DNA of 64,000 bases. Source: Entonaema liquescens. Its lineage: Eukaryota > Ascomycota > Sordariomycetes > Xylariales > Xylariaceae. How positions within the stretch are numbered: the stretch's first letter is position 1; every line of letters begins with the position of its first letter. The stretch spans positions 879,501 through 943,500 of the forward strand of contig CADCSX010000005.1 in the NCBI GenBank assembly GCA_902805475.1. The letters are read 5' to 3'. Shown one piece after another: positions 24,254-36,865 of this stretch. The translations under genes were made by a program, and so were the position numbers. The notes under the pieces were generated by a model that was not told where the DNA came from, did no database searches, and saw nothing but the letters and a program-made list of their open reading frames with translations.

Positions 24254-27200
24254 TTTTATTTATAAAAAAATTATAATAATAATTTTTAATATTTAATTTT
24301 TTTTATTTTATTTTAACAATAATATATAAAAATTTATACGAAATAAAAAAGTTTTTTACTTTTTTAAAGATTTAATAAATTTAATATATTTTAATATATT
24401 ATTTTTTATATAATTAATAAAATTAATAAAAATTTTTAAATTTTTTAATAATTTAAAAAATATAATTTTAATGATTATAATAAGTTTTTCTTTTATTATT
24501 AACAAATTAAAAAAATCAATAAAACAATTGAAAATAATATTATTAAGAAAAATAATAAATAATTTATTAAAATTAATTAATATATTTTTTATTTTTATTA
24601 AAGTAAAAATATAAATTAAATTTTTAATATATTTTTTAAATATAATAAAAACTACATAAATATTATTATAATAAATATTAATATTATTAATAGGTTTAAA
24701 AATAATATTTATTTACTTTTAAACGTATATATTATTATTTTTATATTTTATAATTAATATTTTAAATGTATATTAACTTTTTATAATAATAATAATTAAA
24801 ATTTATTATATTATTAAATAAATATATTATTAATAATAAAAAAATAATATATTAAAAATTATAAAATATGGTTTATTTTAATATTTAATTAATATAAATT
24901 TTTATGATTTTATTAAATATTTATTATTAAAAATTATTTAATTAACGATTTTTTTGTTAATAATTATGCGATTTTTTTATTTAATTTTATTATTTTTATT
25001 TAAGATAAAAATATCTTTATAAATAACGAAAATTAATATAAAAAAAAGGATAAGTTTTTGATTACGAAATATTTTATTTTAAGAAATTAATTTTGCGATT
25101 ATATTATTAATGATTTTTTAATTTTTAATATTAATAATATAAAGTTTATATTTTTTAAAGATAAATTTTTCTTAATTTAATTTAAATTTAATTAATTTAA
25201 TTTTTTTTTTAAAAACGTAAATAAGGTTTTTATTTTTAAATATATTGTAAAATTCCGAAATAATATTATAAAACTTTTTAAACTTTTTTAATTTATTAAA
25301 GTTTTTATAAATAATTATATTATTAAAGTATTTATTAATATTAAAAATGTTTATAATAAATGGTAAAAATTAACCGAAAATATAATTATTAAATTTATAA
25401 ATTTTAAGTTTTTTAATAGTGAGTTTAATAATTTTATTATTAATAACGTAATAATTTTTATATTTTTGATTTATTAAAATTAAATAATTTATAAATATAT
25501 TATAAAAAATAATAATAAATTTTATAATGTTATTACAAACAATAATTTATTTTATATTATCATTAATTAAAAAAGTTAAATAAATAATTTAATTATTAAT
25601 AAGTTCGAAAATTAAATTTTAACCGAAATTTACATAATATAATATATTAATATAATAATAATAATATAATAAAATAATAATATAATTCACCGTTATTATT
25701 TTAACTTTATTATATTTTTTATTATTTAAAATAATTAATAATAAAATCGCAATTTTATAAAATTAAATAATAATAATTTTTTTTAATAATAAAATATTAA
25801 TATTTTTAACATTAAAAATATTTATTTTTAATAATAACTTAAAAAGTAAATTTTTAATAAAAGTGATTTTACGAAAAAATAAAATAATGGTTAATTATTT
25901 ATTATAAACATTTTTAAAATAAAATTTAATAATAATATATTTATTTGTAATAACTTAATTTACAAAGATTTTACGTATAAATATAAACGTTATTTTTATA
26001 TAAATTTCATTATTAAAATAATATCGTTAAATTTATATTTTATTAATAATGATTCGTATATAATCGGTATTAATATAAATATTTTCTTAATATTTAAATT
26101 TAAAAAAAATTATAATGAAAAATTTAAAATATATTTTTATTTTATAAATAAAATTAGTTTTAATATTAAAAAATAAATTAATTAATAAATTAATAATAAA
26201 GGTTTTAATTTTCAATATTAATTATAAAAATTTAAATAATATTTTAAAATTAACATTAATTATTATTTAAAATTAATTATTACATTAACAATTAATGAAT
26301 AATAACAAATAATAAACATTAAATAATGATAATTAATGAAAATTTTACAATATTAATATATTATTAACATAATATAATTTAAATAAAATAAAATTCATTA
26401 CAATTATAATATTTATTAATTTTTATATATACATTAATAATAATATCATTAATAATTACAATACATTATATTATATTAAAATCTCAATTAACAATTTTAA
26501 TAAAAATAATATAAACTTAAATAATAATTTATTATCATTAAAATAATATTATTAAATATAATAAAATAATTTATTATAATTAATAAATATTTTATTATAA
26601 AATTTACAATTAATTTATTTAAATATTTAAACCGTTATATTAAAATATATTATATTTTTAATATCATTATTAATAAAAAATAAACCGAAATTATTAAAAA
26701 TTTCTTTATAAAATATAATCTTTTCATCGTTATAATTTTTTTTATTAATATAAATATCGGGATTATTAATATTTTTTTTTACATTATTTATATATATATT
26801 TAATTTTTAATAAAATTATTAAAAATATTAATAATTATAATTTCCATTATTCCCATTTTTATTTAAATTTTTAACGTTCGGTTTAATATTTTAATTAAAA
26901 AATTATAAACGTTAAAATTAATTATTTTTTTTTAATATAATTTAAAATATTTTTAATAATTTTACATTTAATTATTTATAAAATTATTAATTTAATTTCT
27001 TAATTAATTATAATTATTATAAAAGAAATTATTTTATTTACCATAACTATTATTATTATTATTATTATATTTATATATAAATTTTACTTTTTATAAAAAA
27101 ATTAATTTATGTTTATTAATTTTTTAAAAAAATTATTTAAAAGTAATATTTATAATAAATTTAATTAATTATTATTAAATACAATAATTAAATAATTTAA

Positions 27201-28930
27201 AAACATATTTAAATTAATTCTTAAATAAATAATTATAAATTTTTACATTACGGATAATATTATTAATAAAAAAGCGTAATAATTTTCCATTTTTTATATT
27301 TAATAACGTAAATAATTGATTTTTTAAGTTTTAATAAACAACGTTAAAATATTTACAAAATCTAATAATAAATTTTTTATAAATGTAATTTATGTTACTT
27401 ATAATTAAAACATTTTATTTCATTTTTATTAATTTAATTGTTAATTATTATTAAATAATATATTATAAACATAATATCCACACAATTTTAATTTTAATTT
27501 TTCTTTACAATTATATAAGTTTTTTTAATTAATAAATAAATATAAAAATATTAATATAAATAATATATTTTTTAAAAAATATAATATTAATAAAATGAAA
27601 ATTTATTTATAAAAAATTAAAATATTTAATTATTTTTAAAGAAATTTTTCCATTATTACTTCCATTATTTCCATTACCATTATTATTAATAATACCGTGA
27701 TTATTATTATTTATAAAACTTTATAACATTATTTAATAAAAAGTTTATATAATAATATTTATAATATTAATAATTATTATAAAAACATTAAAATTAATAT
27801 AATTTTTTTATAAATTTAAATTTATTACGTAAAATTAACTTTTCGTTATAATTTAATTAATTTTAATAAATTTTAATAAAAAAAATAATTAAAATAATAT
27901 TTCGGAAAAAATAAATAATAACGGTAATAATAATTATTTAAATAATTATTTAACAATAATAAATTATTTAATTATAATAAATTATTTAATAATAATAAAA
28001 ATATTAATAATATTTAATAATAAATATTTAAATTTTATTTTAAAAAATTATTTAATAAATAATATAAAAAATAAAAATATAATAATTAATTTAAAAAGTT
28101 ATTTTAATAATTTTAATAAAGATAATAAAATTTATTATTATAAAATTTTTAAATTATTATTAAAATAATAATATATTTGTAAATTAATAAAAATAAATTT
28201 TAAAAAATTAATATAATAAGATTAAAATAACGTAAAAATTAATTTAATACGTTATGAATTTTTTATAATAATAAATATAAAAAATGTTTTAAAAAATATA
28301 ATAAATTTATTAAAAAAAATAAATATTATCGTAAAAAAATTATAATTACTTTAATTAAGTTATTATAAAAGTTAAAAAATATTATATTTTTTTTTTAACG
28401 TTTAAAAAAATAATGAAATTATTTTTTCAACTTTATTTATTAAATTAAATAAATAATATCTTTATATTATAACGTTAAATTTCTTTTTAATAAAGCAAAA
28501 ACGGACCGAGTAAAAATAAAATTATATTCGTTAATTAATGTAAAAAAAAATAATTTATTTCCGAAAAACGAAAAAAATATAAAGTTTATTTACATGTTTT
28601 TGCAAATATTAATAATAATTAATAATAAAATTATAAATAATTGTTAAATTAATAATCGTTAATAAAACTTATTATAAACGTAAATTATTAACGAAAATCA
28701 TTAATAAAAATTAAAAATAATGATTTATTAATAAGTAAATTTTAATAACGAAAATTAAAATTATTATTCATTAAAAAAACTTATAATAATTTAATTAAAT
28801 TAATGGTTAATTTTAATTTAATTTAATTTAATTAAAATCTTTTAATTTAATAAAAAATAAAACATTTATTATAATTTATAATATTATAATTAAAAAATAA
28901 TTAAAAAAACAAAATAATAAAATTATTAAA

Positions 28931-29075
28931 TATTATAATATAATATAAATATAAATTAAATTATATTATTATATTAATTAAATTTTATAAAAAAATTTTT
29001 AAAATAATAAATATAAAAATATATTTAAAATATATAAATTTTTATATAAATTTTATAAATTTATATTATATAACA
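28931..29075 (-). repeat. Right LTR (5' LTR of the element)
   Basis: 145 bp matching 21826-21970 with transitions only. Almost every G or C of the left copy is A or T here, but the terminal ACA is kept (TATAACA), whereas the left copy reads TATAATA. On the minus strand the LTR would therefore have begun TGTTATA and ended TGACA, the usual TG...CA ends. Confidence 0.85.
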
Positions 29076-29080
29076 CATTT
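29076..29080. repeat. Right target-site duplication (CATTT)
   Basis: Counterpart of TATCT at 21821-21825, with two C/T transitions between them. Confidence 0.45.
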
Positions 29081-29603
29081 ATTACACGTTAAACGAAGTA
29101 ATTTACTTACGTAATTAATAACAATTAATTTTACGGATATTTTTTTTAAAAATTATATTTATATATAATAAAAAAAATATATAAATTAATTTAATTATAT
29201 TTTAACGTATTATTTTAACTTTTAACTCGATTAAATAAATTTTTAAATAATTAAAATTTAATTAAAATTTTTATAATAAAATAAATTTTAAAATTTTTAA
29301 ACGTTAAAAATACGTTAAATTATAAAACGTAATATTTATTAAATACGTTATAATTATAACGCGTATTATTTATTAAATTTTATATTTTTTATTTAATTAA
29401 TTAAAAATCGATTATTATTTTATTATTTTTTAAATTTTTAAAATTTAAAATATTTTAATTAATTATTAATTAATTTAAAATTAATTTATAATTAATTATT
29501 ATTTAATATTTAATTAATTAATTATTTAAATTTTAAAAATTATAAATTAAAATTAACGTATAAAATTATGATTTAATATAAAAATTATATTAATAAAATA
29601 ATA
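29081..29603. repeat. Further RIPed AT-rich relic beyond the LTR
   Basis: About 520 bases of the same extreme A+T composition continue past the right LTR and stop sharply near 29603, where GAGAAAGCTCAACCC begins. Because it lies outside the LTR pair, it should be a different repeat, perhaps the one into which the Gypsy element inserted. No identity can be read. Confidence 0.6.
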
Positions 29604-29963
29604 AAGAGAAAGCTCAACCCAATATGCGCTAATAAAGGCGCTTTACTATTTCGGGTTAAAGGTTGGGATGATGCGCTAGGATATAGTTGGGTTGACTTGC
29701 CTCCAGAATAGGGAGACCTTTGTCGGCCCCGATGTGCACTGACCAGGCTTAGCAACAACTGCTTGGCCAGAAAGCTTATGTACCTTATTTTGCCTTTTAC
29801 TTTTACGTTTGCAAATCAATTACTATTTCTGCATCTTCAGTAACTAGATATTCGAAGCTAAGCTGTTATATTTTGACCTAGATAAATATTTATATATAGC
29901 TTTTTCGTGAATTTGCTGCATTGTAGTAGCTTTAGATGTACATGAAGCTTTTCGGCTGCTAAG

Positions 29964-29973
29964 TACCTAGGTA
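29964..29973. repeat. Perfect palindrome TACCTAGGTA
   Basis: A 10-bp perfect palindrome in intergenic DNA. The same ten bases occur at 36071-36080 (inside the long HAD intron), and near copies are at about 757-766 and 11413-11422. Meaning unknown. Confidence 0.6.
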
Positions 29974-31113
29974 GATGGTGGGCATTGACCACTAGCTGTT
30001 GACAGATTGACAGGGGTTTCCCTAGTGTATATGGACAAAACTTTTTAAAGGGAACAGGGAACTATTAAGATAACCTTGTGCTACTAGATGTTGAAGATTA
30101 AGCCTCGATGAAAAATATCCTCCTGGAAGAAACATCACGATAGGTTACTCTTGAAGCTTGCGTTATTAATGTCTGATACAAAGCACCTTATAGTAAACGA
30201 GGGCCTTAACCATAAGCTTGTATGAGGTCGTACGGTTGTGTAAAACAGACGCGTACTTTCTCTACCTCTGTTTGGGCATGATATGTTCCATATTAGGTAT
30301 AACACTCACAACTCCTAAGCTAACATCTTGACTTATATTTTAATAAGCTTCTGTCCTCTTGCCTTTTTACTGTATATCTCCTATAATTGGTGCTTAGACT
30401 GTCCGGCGAACTACGATTGATGTATATAAAACAGAGAGCCGCAACAATAAATAGGCGCTGTTAGAGGAATATATTCTGCTGGAGTGTGCTATAATATGGC
30501 TCTGGTTGATAGAGCCAAGAGAGCATGGTGTTGGTTGAGAGCCAACTAGCCAATCATAAGGGTTATTCGATATGATGCACCAAAATCGTCGAGATCGTGA
30601 CACCAAACGAGTAGGGGCCATAACCGAATAAGGTGCTGTCAGGGGTAGATGGACATGTGCCAGGCTAGGAGGATGCATCAGCCCCCAAAATTGTGTGTGT
30701 ATGGACTAGACGAGAAGGATACGAGTGGAGGGGTCCTTTTTAGGTGAACATCTTTTGATTTTAGTACAAGAGATGTAAAGAGAATAAAAAGGGGGTGGCA
30801 AGAGTCTTTAGCCATGAGGTTTAGACCACATTAGGCAGTAGATCAGGCTCTAGGGCTGACTTGAGCTATCCTAAACTTGCTTGTCATATTACGTTGGGCA
30901 ACTTAAGTTATCGATTTAGGAACTTACTGGACGAGGATGATTCCTATTCTGTCAGAATAAATCTAGTACCAGTGCTGATTATGGCATTTCATTATACCTA
31001 TTGGGTAGGTTAGATACGTTTTTTATAAACCTAACGTAATGTGGGTAAGAATGCGATGCATGTGGCTTCAAGGTTGTTGTAAGTCTGTAAGTGGTACATG
31101 ATGCCATCCGCTA

Positions 31114-31140
31114 TGTTAAGTGTTAAGTGTTAAGTGTTAG
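31114..31140. repeat. Short tandem repeat TGTTAAG x 4
   Basis: Three perfect TGTTAAG units (31114, 31121, 31128) followed by TGTTAG. Microsatellite-scale repeat in intergenic DNA. Confidence 0.85.
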
Positions 31141-32350
31141 GACCATCCTTACTTGAGCAAGGTCGAGCCCTGCGGACCCCGCTAACCCCTTATTTGAGAT
31201 AGGTATCTATTACTTGAATCAGCTACTGTTCGCAAGCTGATGTCGTGGGTAGCGTCTACAGAAGGCTCTTTATTAGTGGAAACAAACGCGTCTAACCACA
31301 ATCAACTTCAATGAGAACCACTCCCTCTCATAAGTCTTCCACTCATATTACGCCTCTAGACGCTTTGAACCAAGCATGACGATGTGGTTTCAAATATCAA
31401 AATCCCCTACATAGCATGATTGATCCGTTATAGTACTCCTACCCCTTTGTGCTAAACAAACACGTAACGCTTCTGAGATCCATTTACCCAAGACACTTAT
31501 ACCGACTTAATTCCTACTTTCGTCTTTTCTGGTGATCGCCCAAGGCGGTTTTTTTTTCTCCAATATCACCTGCAGTCTTTTTTGTTCTATATGCGGTTAT
31601 AGCTCAAGACCAATCAGCTCCGGTTTTTGGTAAGTCTCAACTGCATCGGGAGTTCTATTGATTTGCCTGCATACTAGATACTACCTACAACGAATGTATC
31701 TGTATGCTTCACATTCAGAAGAGCAAACCTAAGTAGGTATTTTGACTAACAGGCAAACTTGTCTTAGACTCAATTTATACCGTTGTTTTTCATTACGGTT
31801 ATAGCACACAAGTTTCTATAGTTTCGAATCAGTAAACTAAAGGAAGTAAGTTAGCATTTCTTTATTTTCCTATTTATATGATCTTGAGAGTTACCTATCC
31901 ATCGCATTGGGCTCTTAGGTTCTTCCCATACCTATACATGGTACACCGACTTATCAATTCTACTCATTACGATTCCAACTTTGGCGCACGCCTCCACTCA
32001 TGAATTATATCCAACTTGAGTTGATAGGTTTATTCCCAGCAATTATTTTGTCACCCCCTTGAAAGTTTTCATGAGCTCTCTCGCATTTGCACTCCTTAAA
32101 ATTTCTAAAACCCAATTTCGCGATATCCCCTTTTCGGTGCCCAACTAAGGATAGGACTAAGTAAGGTCAACCATACACAAACATCGCTTTACCTTAGTAG
32201 GTACAGGTATTATTACCTAGATACCTCTACTAGTAGGTATTTTTGATAGGTAGTATCTGGGGCGCGCTTGGATCTTTTTGGCAGGGTCGGTAAACCCGGC
32301 CGGGTCCCACTATAACTTATCCTAGCACTGCTAATTCGCACTGCTAACTT

Positions 32351-32406
32351 ACACTACTACCACCACTACCACCATTACCACACCACTATTACTACCTACC
32401 TACTTA
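32351..32406. repeat. CTA/CCA-type trinucleotide tract
   Basis: Imperfect run of ACT/ACC triplets (ACTACTACCACCACTACC and on), ending in CTACCTACCTACTTA, about 475 bases before the MAPKK start codon. Probably promoter or 5'-leader low-complexity sequence. Confidence 0.7.
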
Positions 32407-32881
32407 CATGCGTCTTCGTACTTCCCCTGCGCGGCTGCATCTTCCTGCACACTTCCCCTTCCACAACGCCCAACCATTTAATTTGCTGACTTCGAACGAG
32501 CAGTTTTTTTTTTCTTCGAGCGGATACGTACCATACGACCCTTCTTCGGTGTATCGCACAGCAGTGCAAGGTCGTACAGTCGATATCTTCGCTACTCCTG
32601 AAAAAAAATACGGGGTGTCTTTTGTCAGATCTTAATCCAATTCCCAACTTCGATCATTTCGGGGTCCGTGTGAGGGGCAGAAACCTACGCGCAACACATA
32701 GACGTCGCGGATTAGCTCCCAATAAATCTATCACTCGGGCATTTGCCGGTGGACATGTAAATTGCTTGTCCATCTGTGATCCGCGCCGGCTCGAAACCAT
32801 CTTCTTAATCGACCCGACATTACGTAGGAATTTTCGCTTTCCGAATCTTAAACATCTCCCGAGTACCTACGCGTGTACATC

Positions 32882-34607
32882 ATGACCGACGCATTTGCCC
32901 CGCGCTCTATGAAGCGCAAGAATGTCAAAGGTCTAGCATTAACTCCTGCCGCCCCGAAGCAACCTGCTGCCTCCAACAATGACCGTCAGTCCGGCTGGGG
33001 CTTTGGCGGATCGCGAGCCGAGGAAGTAGGCCAAGAGGCTCAGCTCGAAATTGGCATAGAGTTTAACCTGGACCTTCGACAAGAGGATATCGAAATTGTG
33101 AAGGAACTTGGTTCGGGAAATGGAGGTACCGTCAGCAAGGTTAAGCATTTACCTACCGGAACCACGATGGCTCGAAAGGTAAACTATACTTACGAACATA
33201 TTCCGGGCGTGGAAGCTAATTATGGGTTCTGTTAGGTGATTCACGTCGAGGCAAAGAAAGAACTCAGGAAGCGAATCGTACGCGAGCTACAGATTATGCA
33301 TGGCTGCCACTCCGATTATATCGTAACCTTCTATGGTGCTTTCTTGAATGAACACAACGATGTCATCATGTGTATGGAATACATGGATGTTGGGTAAGTG
33401 GGACTGAGGTGAAGCCCAAAAGCATTACGTTAACCTAATTGGGTGATTATAGATCCCTCGATAGTGTATCGCGACACTTTGGACCAATCCGCGTAGACGT
33501 TCTGGGTAAAATCGCCGAGGCGATTCTAGGTGGCTTAACTTATTTATACTCGAAACTACACATTATGCACCGAGACATCAAACCCTCTAATATTCTCGTA
33601 AATTCCAGAGGTCATATCAAGCTCTGCGATTTTGGAGTATCAGGAGAACTGGTTAATTCTATTGCCGATACATTCGTGGGTACTTCAACTTATATGGCCC
33701 CCGAACGAATCCAGGGCGAGAAGTATACAGTCAAGTCGGATGTATGGAGTTTTGGTTTGAGTATAATGGAATTAGCTATTGGTAAGTTCCCATTTGCGAG
33801 CGAGCAACTGTCTGATGGGGACGGGGCACCTGCCGGCATATTGGATCTTTTGCAACAAATCGTTCACGAGCCTGCCCCGAAACTCCCTAAGAGCGACGCG
33901 TTCCCGTCCATACTGGAAGACATGATACAAAAATGCTTGTCGAAGATACCCGACGAACGGCCGACGCCTCAGGAACTATGGGTAAGCAACACTCGAAACC
34001 CGGCGTGGTGAATATTCGTATTAATATTATACAGGACCGAGATCCATTTGTTCAAGCAGCTAAACGAACACCGGTTGATTTGAGAGAATGGGCTGTCGGA
34101 CTTATGGAGAAAGACAACCGCAAGTCGCATTTGGTACCTCAACTCTCGCCAGCTACTCGGGACCTCCTACGGTCTAGCGAGTCTCCGACGTTCCAAAATG
34201 ACAACAATGCTGCCTATACACCTACTTCCGGGGAGATTCCAATTGCAGGCGCCATTGCGTCACCAAGGGACCAAGGCCACGCACAGAATCGATCACCCAC
34301 AAGAAATGGGGTAGGGAGTCTCGGGCGCTCTTCCGGTTCCGCAGTACATCCGGGATTAGGACAGCGAGCTGCAACATCTGGATCAATACCTAAGATCACA
34401 ACAGCAGACCTCTCGCAACCGGCCAGCGCTAATATGGGAACATCATTTACGCTACCAGTTAGACCCGCACCCCCTGGTGGGCCATTGCCACCACCTCCCC
34501 CAAGGAAAGAGACCCCGGATGAACAACGAAGAGAGAGTAGGCGGCAAGCGACCTTCATCCCTCCGTCAAACGGCAGTTATGGAAGCGCAGGGTATTCATC
34601 GCGATAA
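32882..34607 (+). CDS. mek2: MAP kinase kinase, Ste7/MST7/MEK-2 class
   Basis: Four exons (32882-33178, 33236-33393, 33453-33981, 34035-34607) give 518 residues. The start ATG is followed by the N-terminal MKRKNVKGLALTPAAPK block typical of fungal Ste7 orthologues. Kinase motifs: glycine loop GSGNGGTV (77-84), lysine in MARK (99), HRDIKPSN (191-197), DFGVSGEL (211-218), activation-loop sites S221 and T225 in SIADT (the MAPKK S-x3-T pattern), and APE (YMAPERI). The C-terminus is a long proline/serine-rich tail. In this class the protein phosphorylates a Fus3/Kss1-type MAP kinase in the module controlling mating, hyphal fusion and, in pathogens, infection structures. An ATG at 32408 opens a 75-codon upstream frame, so translation could be modulated if the leader starts that far up. 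All catalytic residues look intact. Confidence 0.94.
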
Positions 34608-35219
34608 AGTCGGCAGTATAATATCGATCATACTGGCCGTCTTGTCACACCATATAGACCACACATGGTTGAGCCCCAGAGCGTTGATGAAAATGATTGT
34701 TGAGCGTCCATAATCGCTTAGCGTACCAGCGTGTTAACATTGAGCATCCCGCACACCCAACATGACATCCCGGGCATGCCTTGGAGCATGTGCCATCAAA
34801 AGAGACTATATCAGACATTTTATGGAGAGAGGTATACGAAAGCGAAAAGAGCGATCTCAGAGGGAGAAGCTATAAACGTCAACTACTCGATGTAGTTAAC
34901 GAATTTGTTAAAGTGAACTGTGGCCGCCAGTATAAATGCGACAAGATATCAAATGACACTTGACTTTTAAAGCGTATGTGAATGGTATGATATTTACCAA
35001 CAAATATGATGCCAAATTATCTAATTATATTCATTTTATCGTGAGAATAATCCCCTGAAAGGTTAGTAACGTGGTAAGTTCACCTCAAGGAGGATCTAGT
35101 TGACTAGCAGATTTCATTTTTAGAACCAGGTTTTTGAAATATTTCATGTTCCGGAATGTAAAGACAAGCCCATCTTACAACTTCTGAGGCTATTTACGTC
35201 GTCCTTCGTGAACCCTAGG
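34608..35219. other. Convergent intergenic, no gene seen
   Basis: Between the 3' ends of the MAPKK gene (+) and the HAD hydrolase gene (-). Only short open frames with no protein-like character. Confidence 0.5.
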
Positions 35220-36398
35220 CTACGAGTCATGAGGCAATTCCCTACCCACGAAGCCATGATCTAACACCTGAACCAGATCATCCAGCCGCTCAATCACTAA
35301 ATCGGTGTGCTCGTGCTCGGCCAGATGTGCGTTCGCATCGTTAACAAGTAATACCGTAGCCGCACCCGCGCGTCTTCCAGCCGTCATGTCGTCGATAGAA
35401 TCGCCCACCATAATTAACCCCGACGCATCACCCACCTCGCTAATATCCTTCCCCCGTCGCCCCACCGCGCCCTCCTTCTCCCGCGCACTACTCCCACCAC
35501 TCCCCTCGTCCAGCACCCCCTTTACCGCGCTCTCGTCGCCCGGCCCCTCCACCGCCCTCACCAGGCCCCAGGCGCGCGCTATATACAGCAGGCCGGCGGG
35601 GTCGGGCTTCGGCGGGCGGAAGTCGCGCGTGACGACCGGGTGGAAGACGTGGCCGGCGAGGAACTTGGCTAGGAGATGGGAGACGGGCGTCTCGAAGTTG
35701 CGCGTGCAGATGCCCTTGCGGACGTTGTGCTGGTCCAGGTACGCCATCAGCTCGCCGAGCCCGGGCTGCGCGACCTGCGCCGTCATGGTGCGCCGCTCGA
35801 TGGCGCGGATGGCTTCCATGGCGGATTCTTGCTGTGCGGCGGTGGGCTGCGCGTATACGTGCTCGAGGATGTCGGTGTGCGCGGGGATGTTGAGGGCCGA
35901 GCGCATTTCGGAGAACATGTGGTTTTGGGGTAGGCTGGGAGGGTGTTAGTGGGAAGTGAGAAGTGAGAAGTAAGGGGTTATGGGTATAAGTGTGTTGTTT
36001 TGAGGATGAGATTTATCTTGATGATCAGATTCTCCGGCTGCGATTATCTATTTGCAGTGCCCCATATAGCTACCTAGGTAATAAGCTTTTCTTCTTGGGG
36101 CTTGACTATCTTAAAGACCTGATCACGCCGGAGTCTCGTATGAAAACATCAAGGTTGTAGGCCCGTATGTCCTTGGTGTTAACTTCTTGGACTCGGCTGA
36201 TATATTCTTTCCCCGTCTCTCATTTTACAACCTAATACCTAATACTATATGCAGTAAATTCAATATGATTGTCACTTACCAAAGGGTTCCATCAACGTCA
36301 AATATCACTCCATGTAGCTTTGGCAACTCATGATGCTCGCCATTTGCAACCTCTTTGAGAGGCGCAAACCGTCTCGACCGTGATAGATATTGGGACAT
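35220..36398 (-). CDS. HAD-superfamily hydrolase (subfamily IA type)
   Basis: Two minus-strand exons, 36280-36398 and 35220-35934, give 277 residues. The first exon starts MSQYLSRSRRF and ends inside the catalytic motif I, FDVDGTL, whose continuation CLPQNHMF is supplied by exon 2. The splice restores a motif, so it is well supported. Motif II is the CTRN segment, motif III the lysine of PPKPDP, and motif IV is GDSIDD, so the four HAD motifs are present. An insertion of low-complexity G/S/E sequence (about residues 180-210) separates motifs III and IV. The likely activity is phosphatase or phosphoglycolate-phosphatase-like on a small metabolite in the cytosol; substrate unknown. The intron (35935-36279) is 345 nt, several times longer than others here. 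Confidence 0.88.
36071..36080. repeat. Perfect palindrome TACCTAGGTA
   Basis: Second exact copy of the palindrome at 29964-29973, here inside the 345-nt intron of the HAD hydrolase gene. Confidence 0.6.
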
Positions 36399-36865
36399 GG
36401 TGCTAAAGCATAGCCTCTTATACATGGAACTGATGGTTATAACTTGTCCGAAATGGTCATAAACTCCGACAGCAAGTCGATGAAGGTTGTAACATATAAA
36501 AATGCCATGTTAATAAGGTAATTGCTAGTTTAACTCATATTTCGGTTTGAGGTGTTTCCTTGTGACGTATAAGCGGTACTTGGCAGGATGTACCATTTTG
36601 GCAGCAATGTGGCTTGTGCGCGGGGGACCCTTAGTGCCTTCGCAAACAGGTAAGAGGTACATATTATACACAGCAGCTGCATTCTGGACACCTAAGCCCG
36701 TTAAACTGCATCTACGTCAAACCGTCAATAGGTATCCACTCAAATCTATAATCCCTTATTTACTGTACTGAACTTTTGCAGTTTGAGCTTGGTTACGGGA
36801 TACACATTGAGAATTACTAAACAACCTACAACTACCATACAGAGACCTACCTAGCCCAGGACAAA
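36399..36865. promoter_or_regulatory. Divergent intergenic region
   Basis: About 470 bases between the divergently transcribed HAD hydrolase (-) and coiled-coil (+) genes. It must contain both promoters. No specific element can be assigned, and the 74-codon open frame at 36547-36771 is not convincing. Confidence 0.4.

Larger units (their letters stand above)
21826..29075 (-). mobile_element. RIPed Gypsy-type LTR retrotransposon, 7250 bp
   Basis: Two 145-bp direct repeats bound a 7.25-kb block that is almost entirely A and T, with stop codons in every frame. The terminal repeats differ only by transitions and are flanked by a 5-bp duplication compatible with insertion. Two minus-strand remnants still show the outline of Gypsy pol. 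24005-24253 resembles the reverse-transcriptase/RNase H junction (FYNIKNILTKY...KILYINFN, then IVFLLRIFTHFKKN). 23690-23884 resembles the end of RNase H (YKLGKFHIIPDILLRL against the family pattern KPGKxxxxPDALSRL). The substitutions are those that C-to-T and G-to-A changes would give. The order on the minus strand fits RT, RNase H, integrase. The element is dead. The family call rests on weak, mutated similarity. Confidence 0.8.
29604..32881. other. Intergenic tract upstream of the MAPKK gene
   Basis: About 3.3 kb of normal composition without a supportable gene. It includes a (TGTTAAG) tandem at 31114-31140, a TACCTAGGTA palindrome at 29964-29973, and a CTA/CCA trinucleotide tract near 32351-32406. 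The last part is pyrimidine-rich and probably contains the MAPKK promoter and a long 5' leader. Confidence 0.5.

Noticed and set aside
21826..29603. AT-rich block as mitochondrial insertion or centromere
   Set aside because: It is bounded by transition-only LTRs with target-site copies and contains Gypsy-like relics, so RIP of a retrotransposon explains it without a mitochondrial or centromeric origin.
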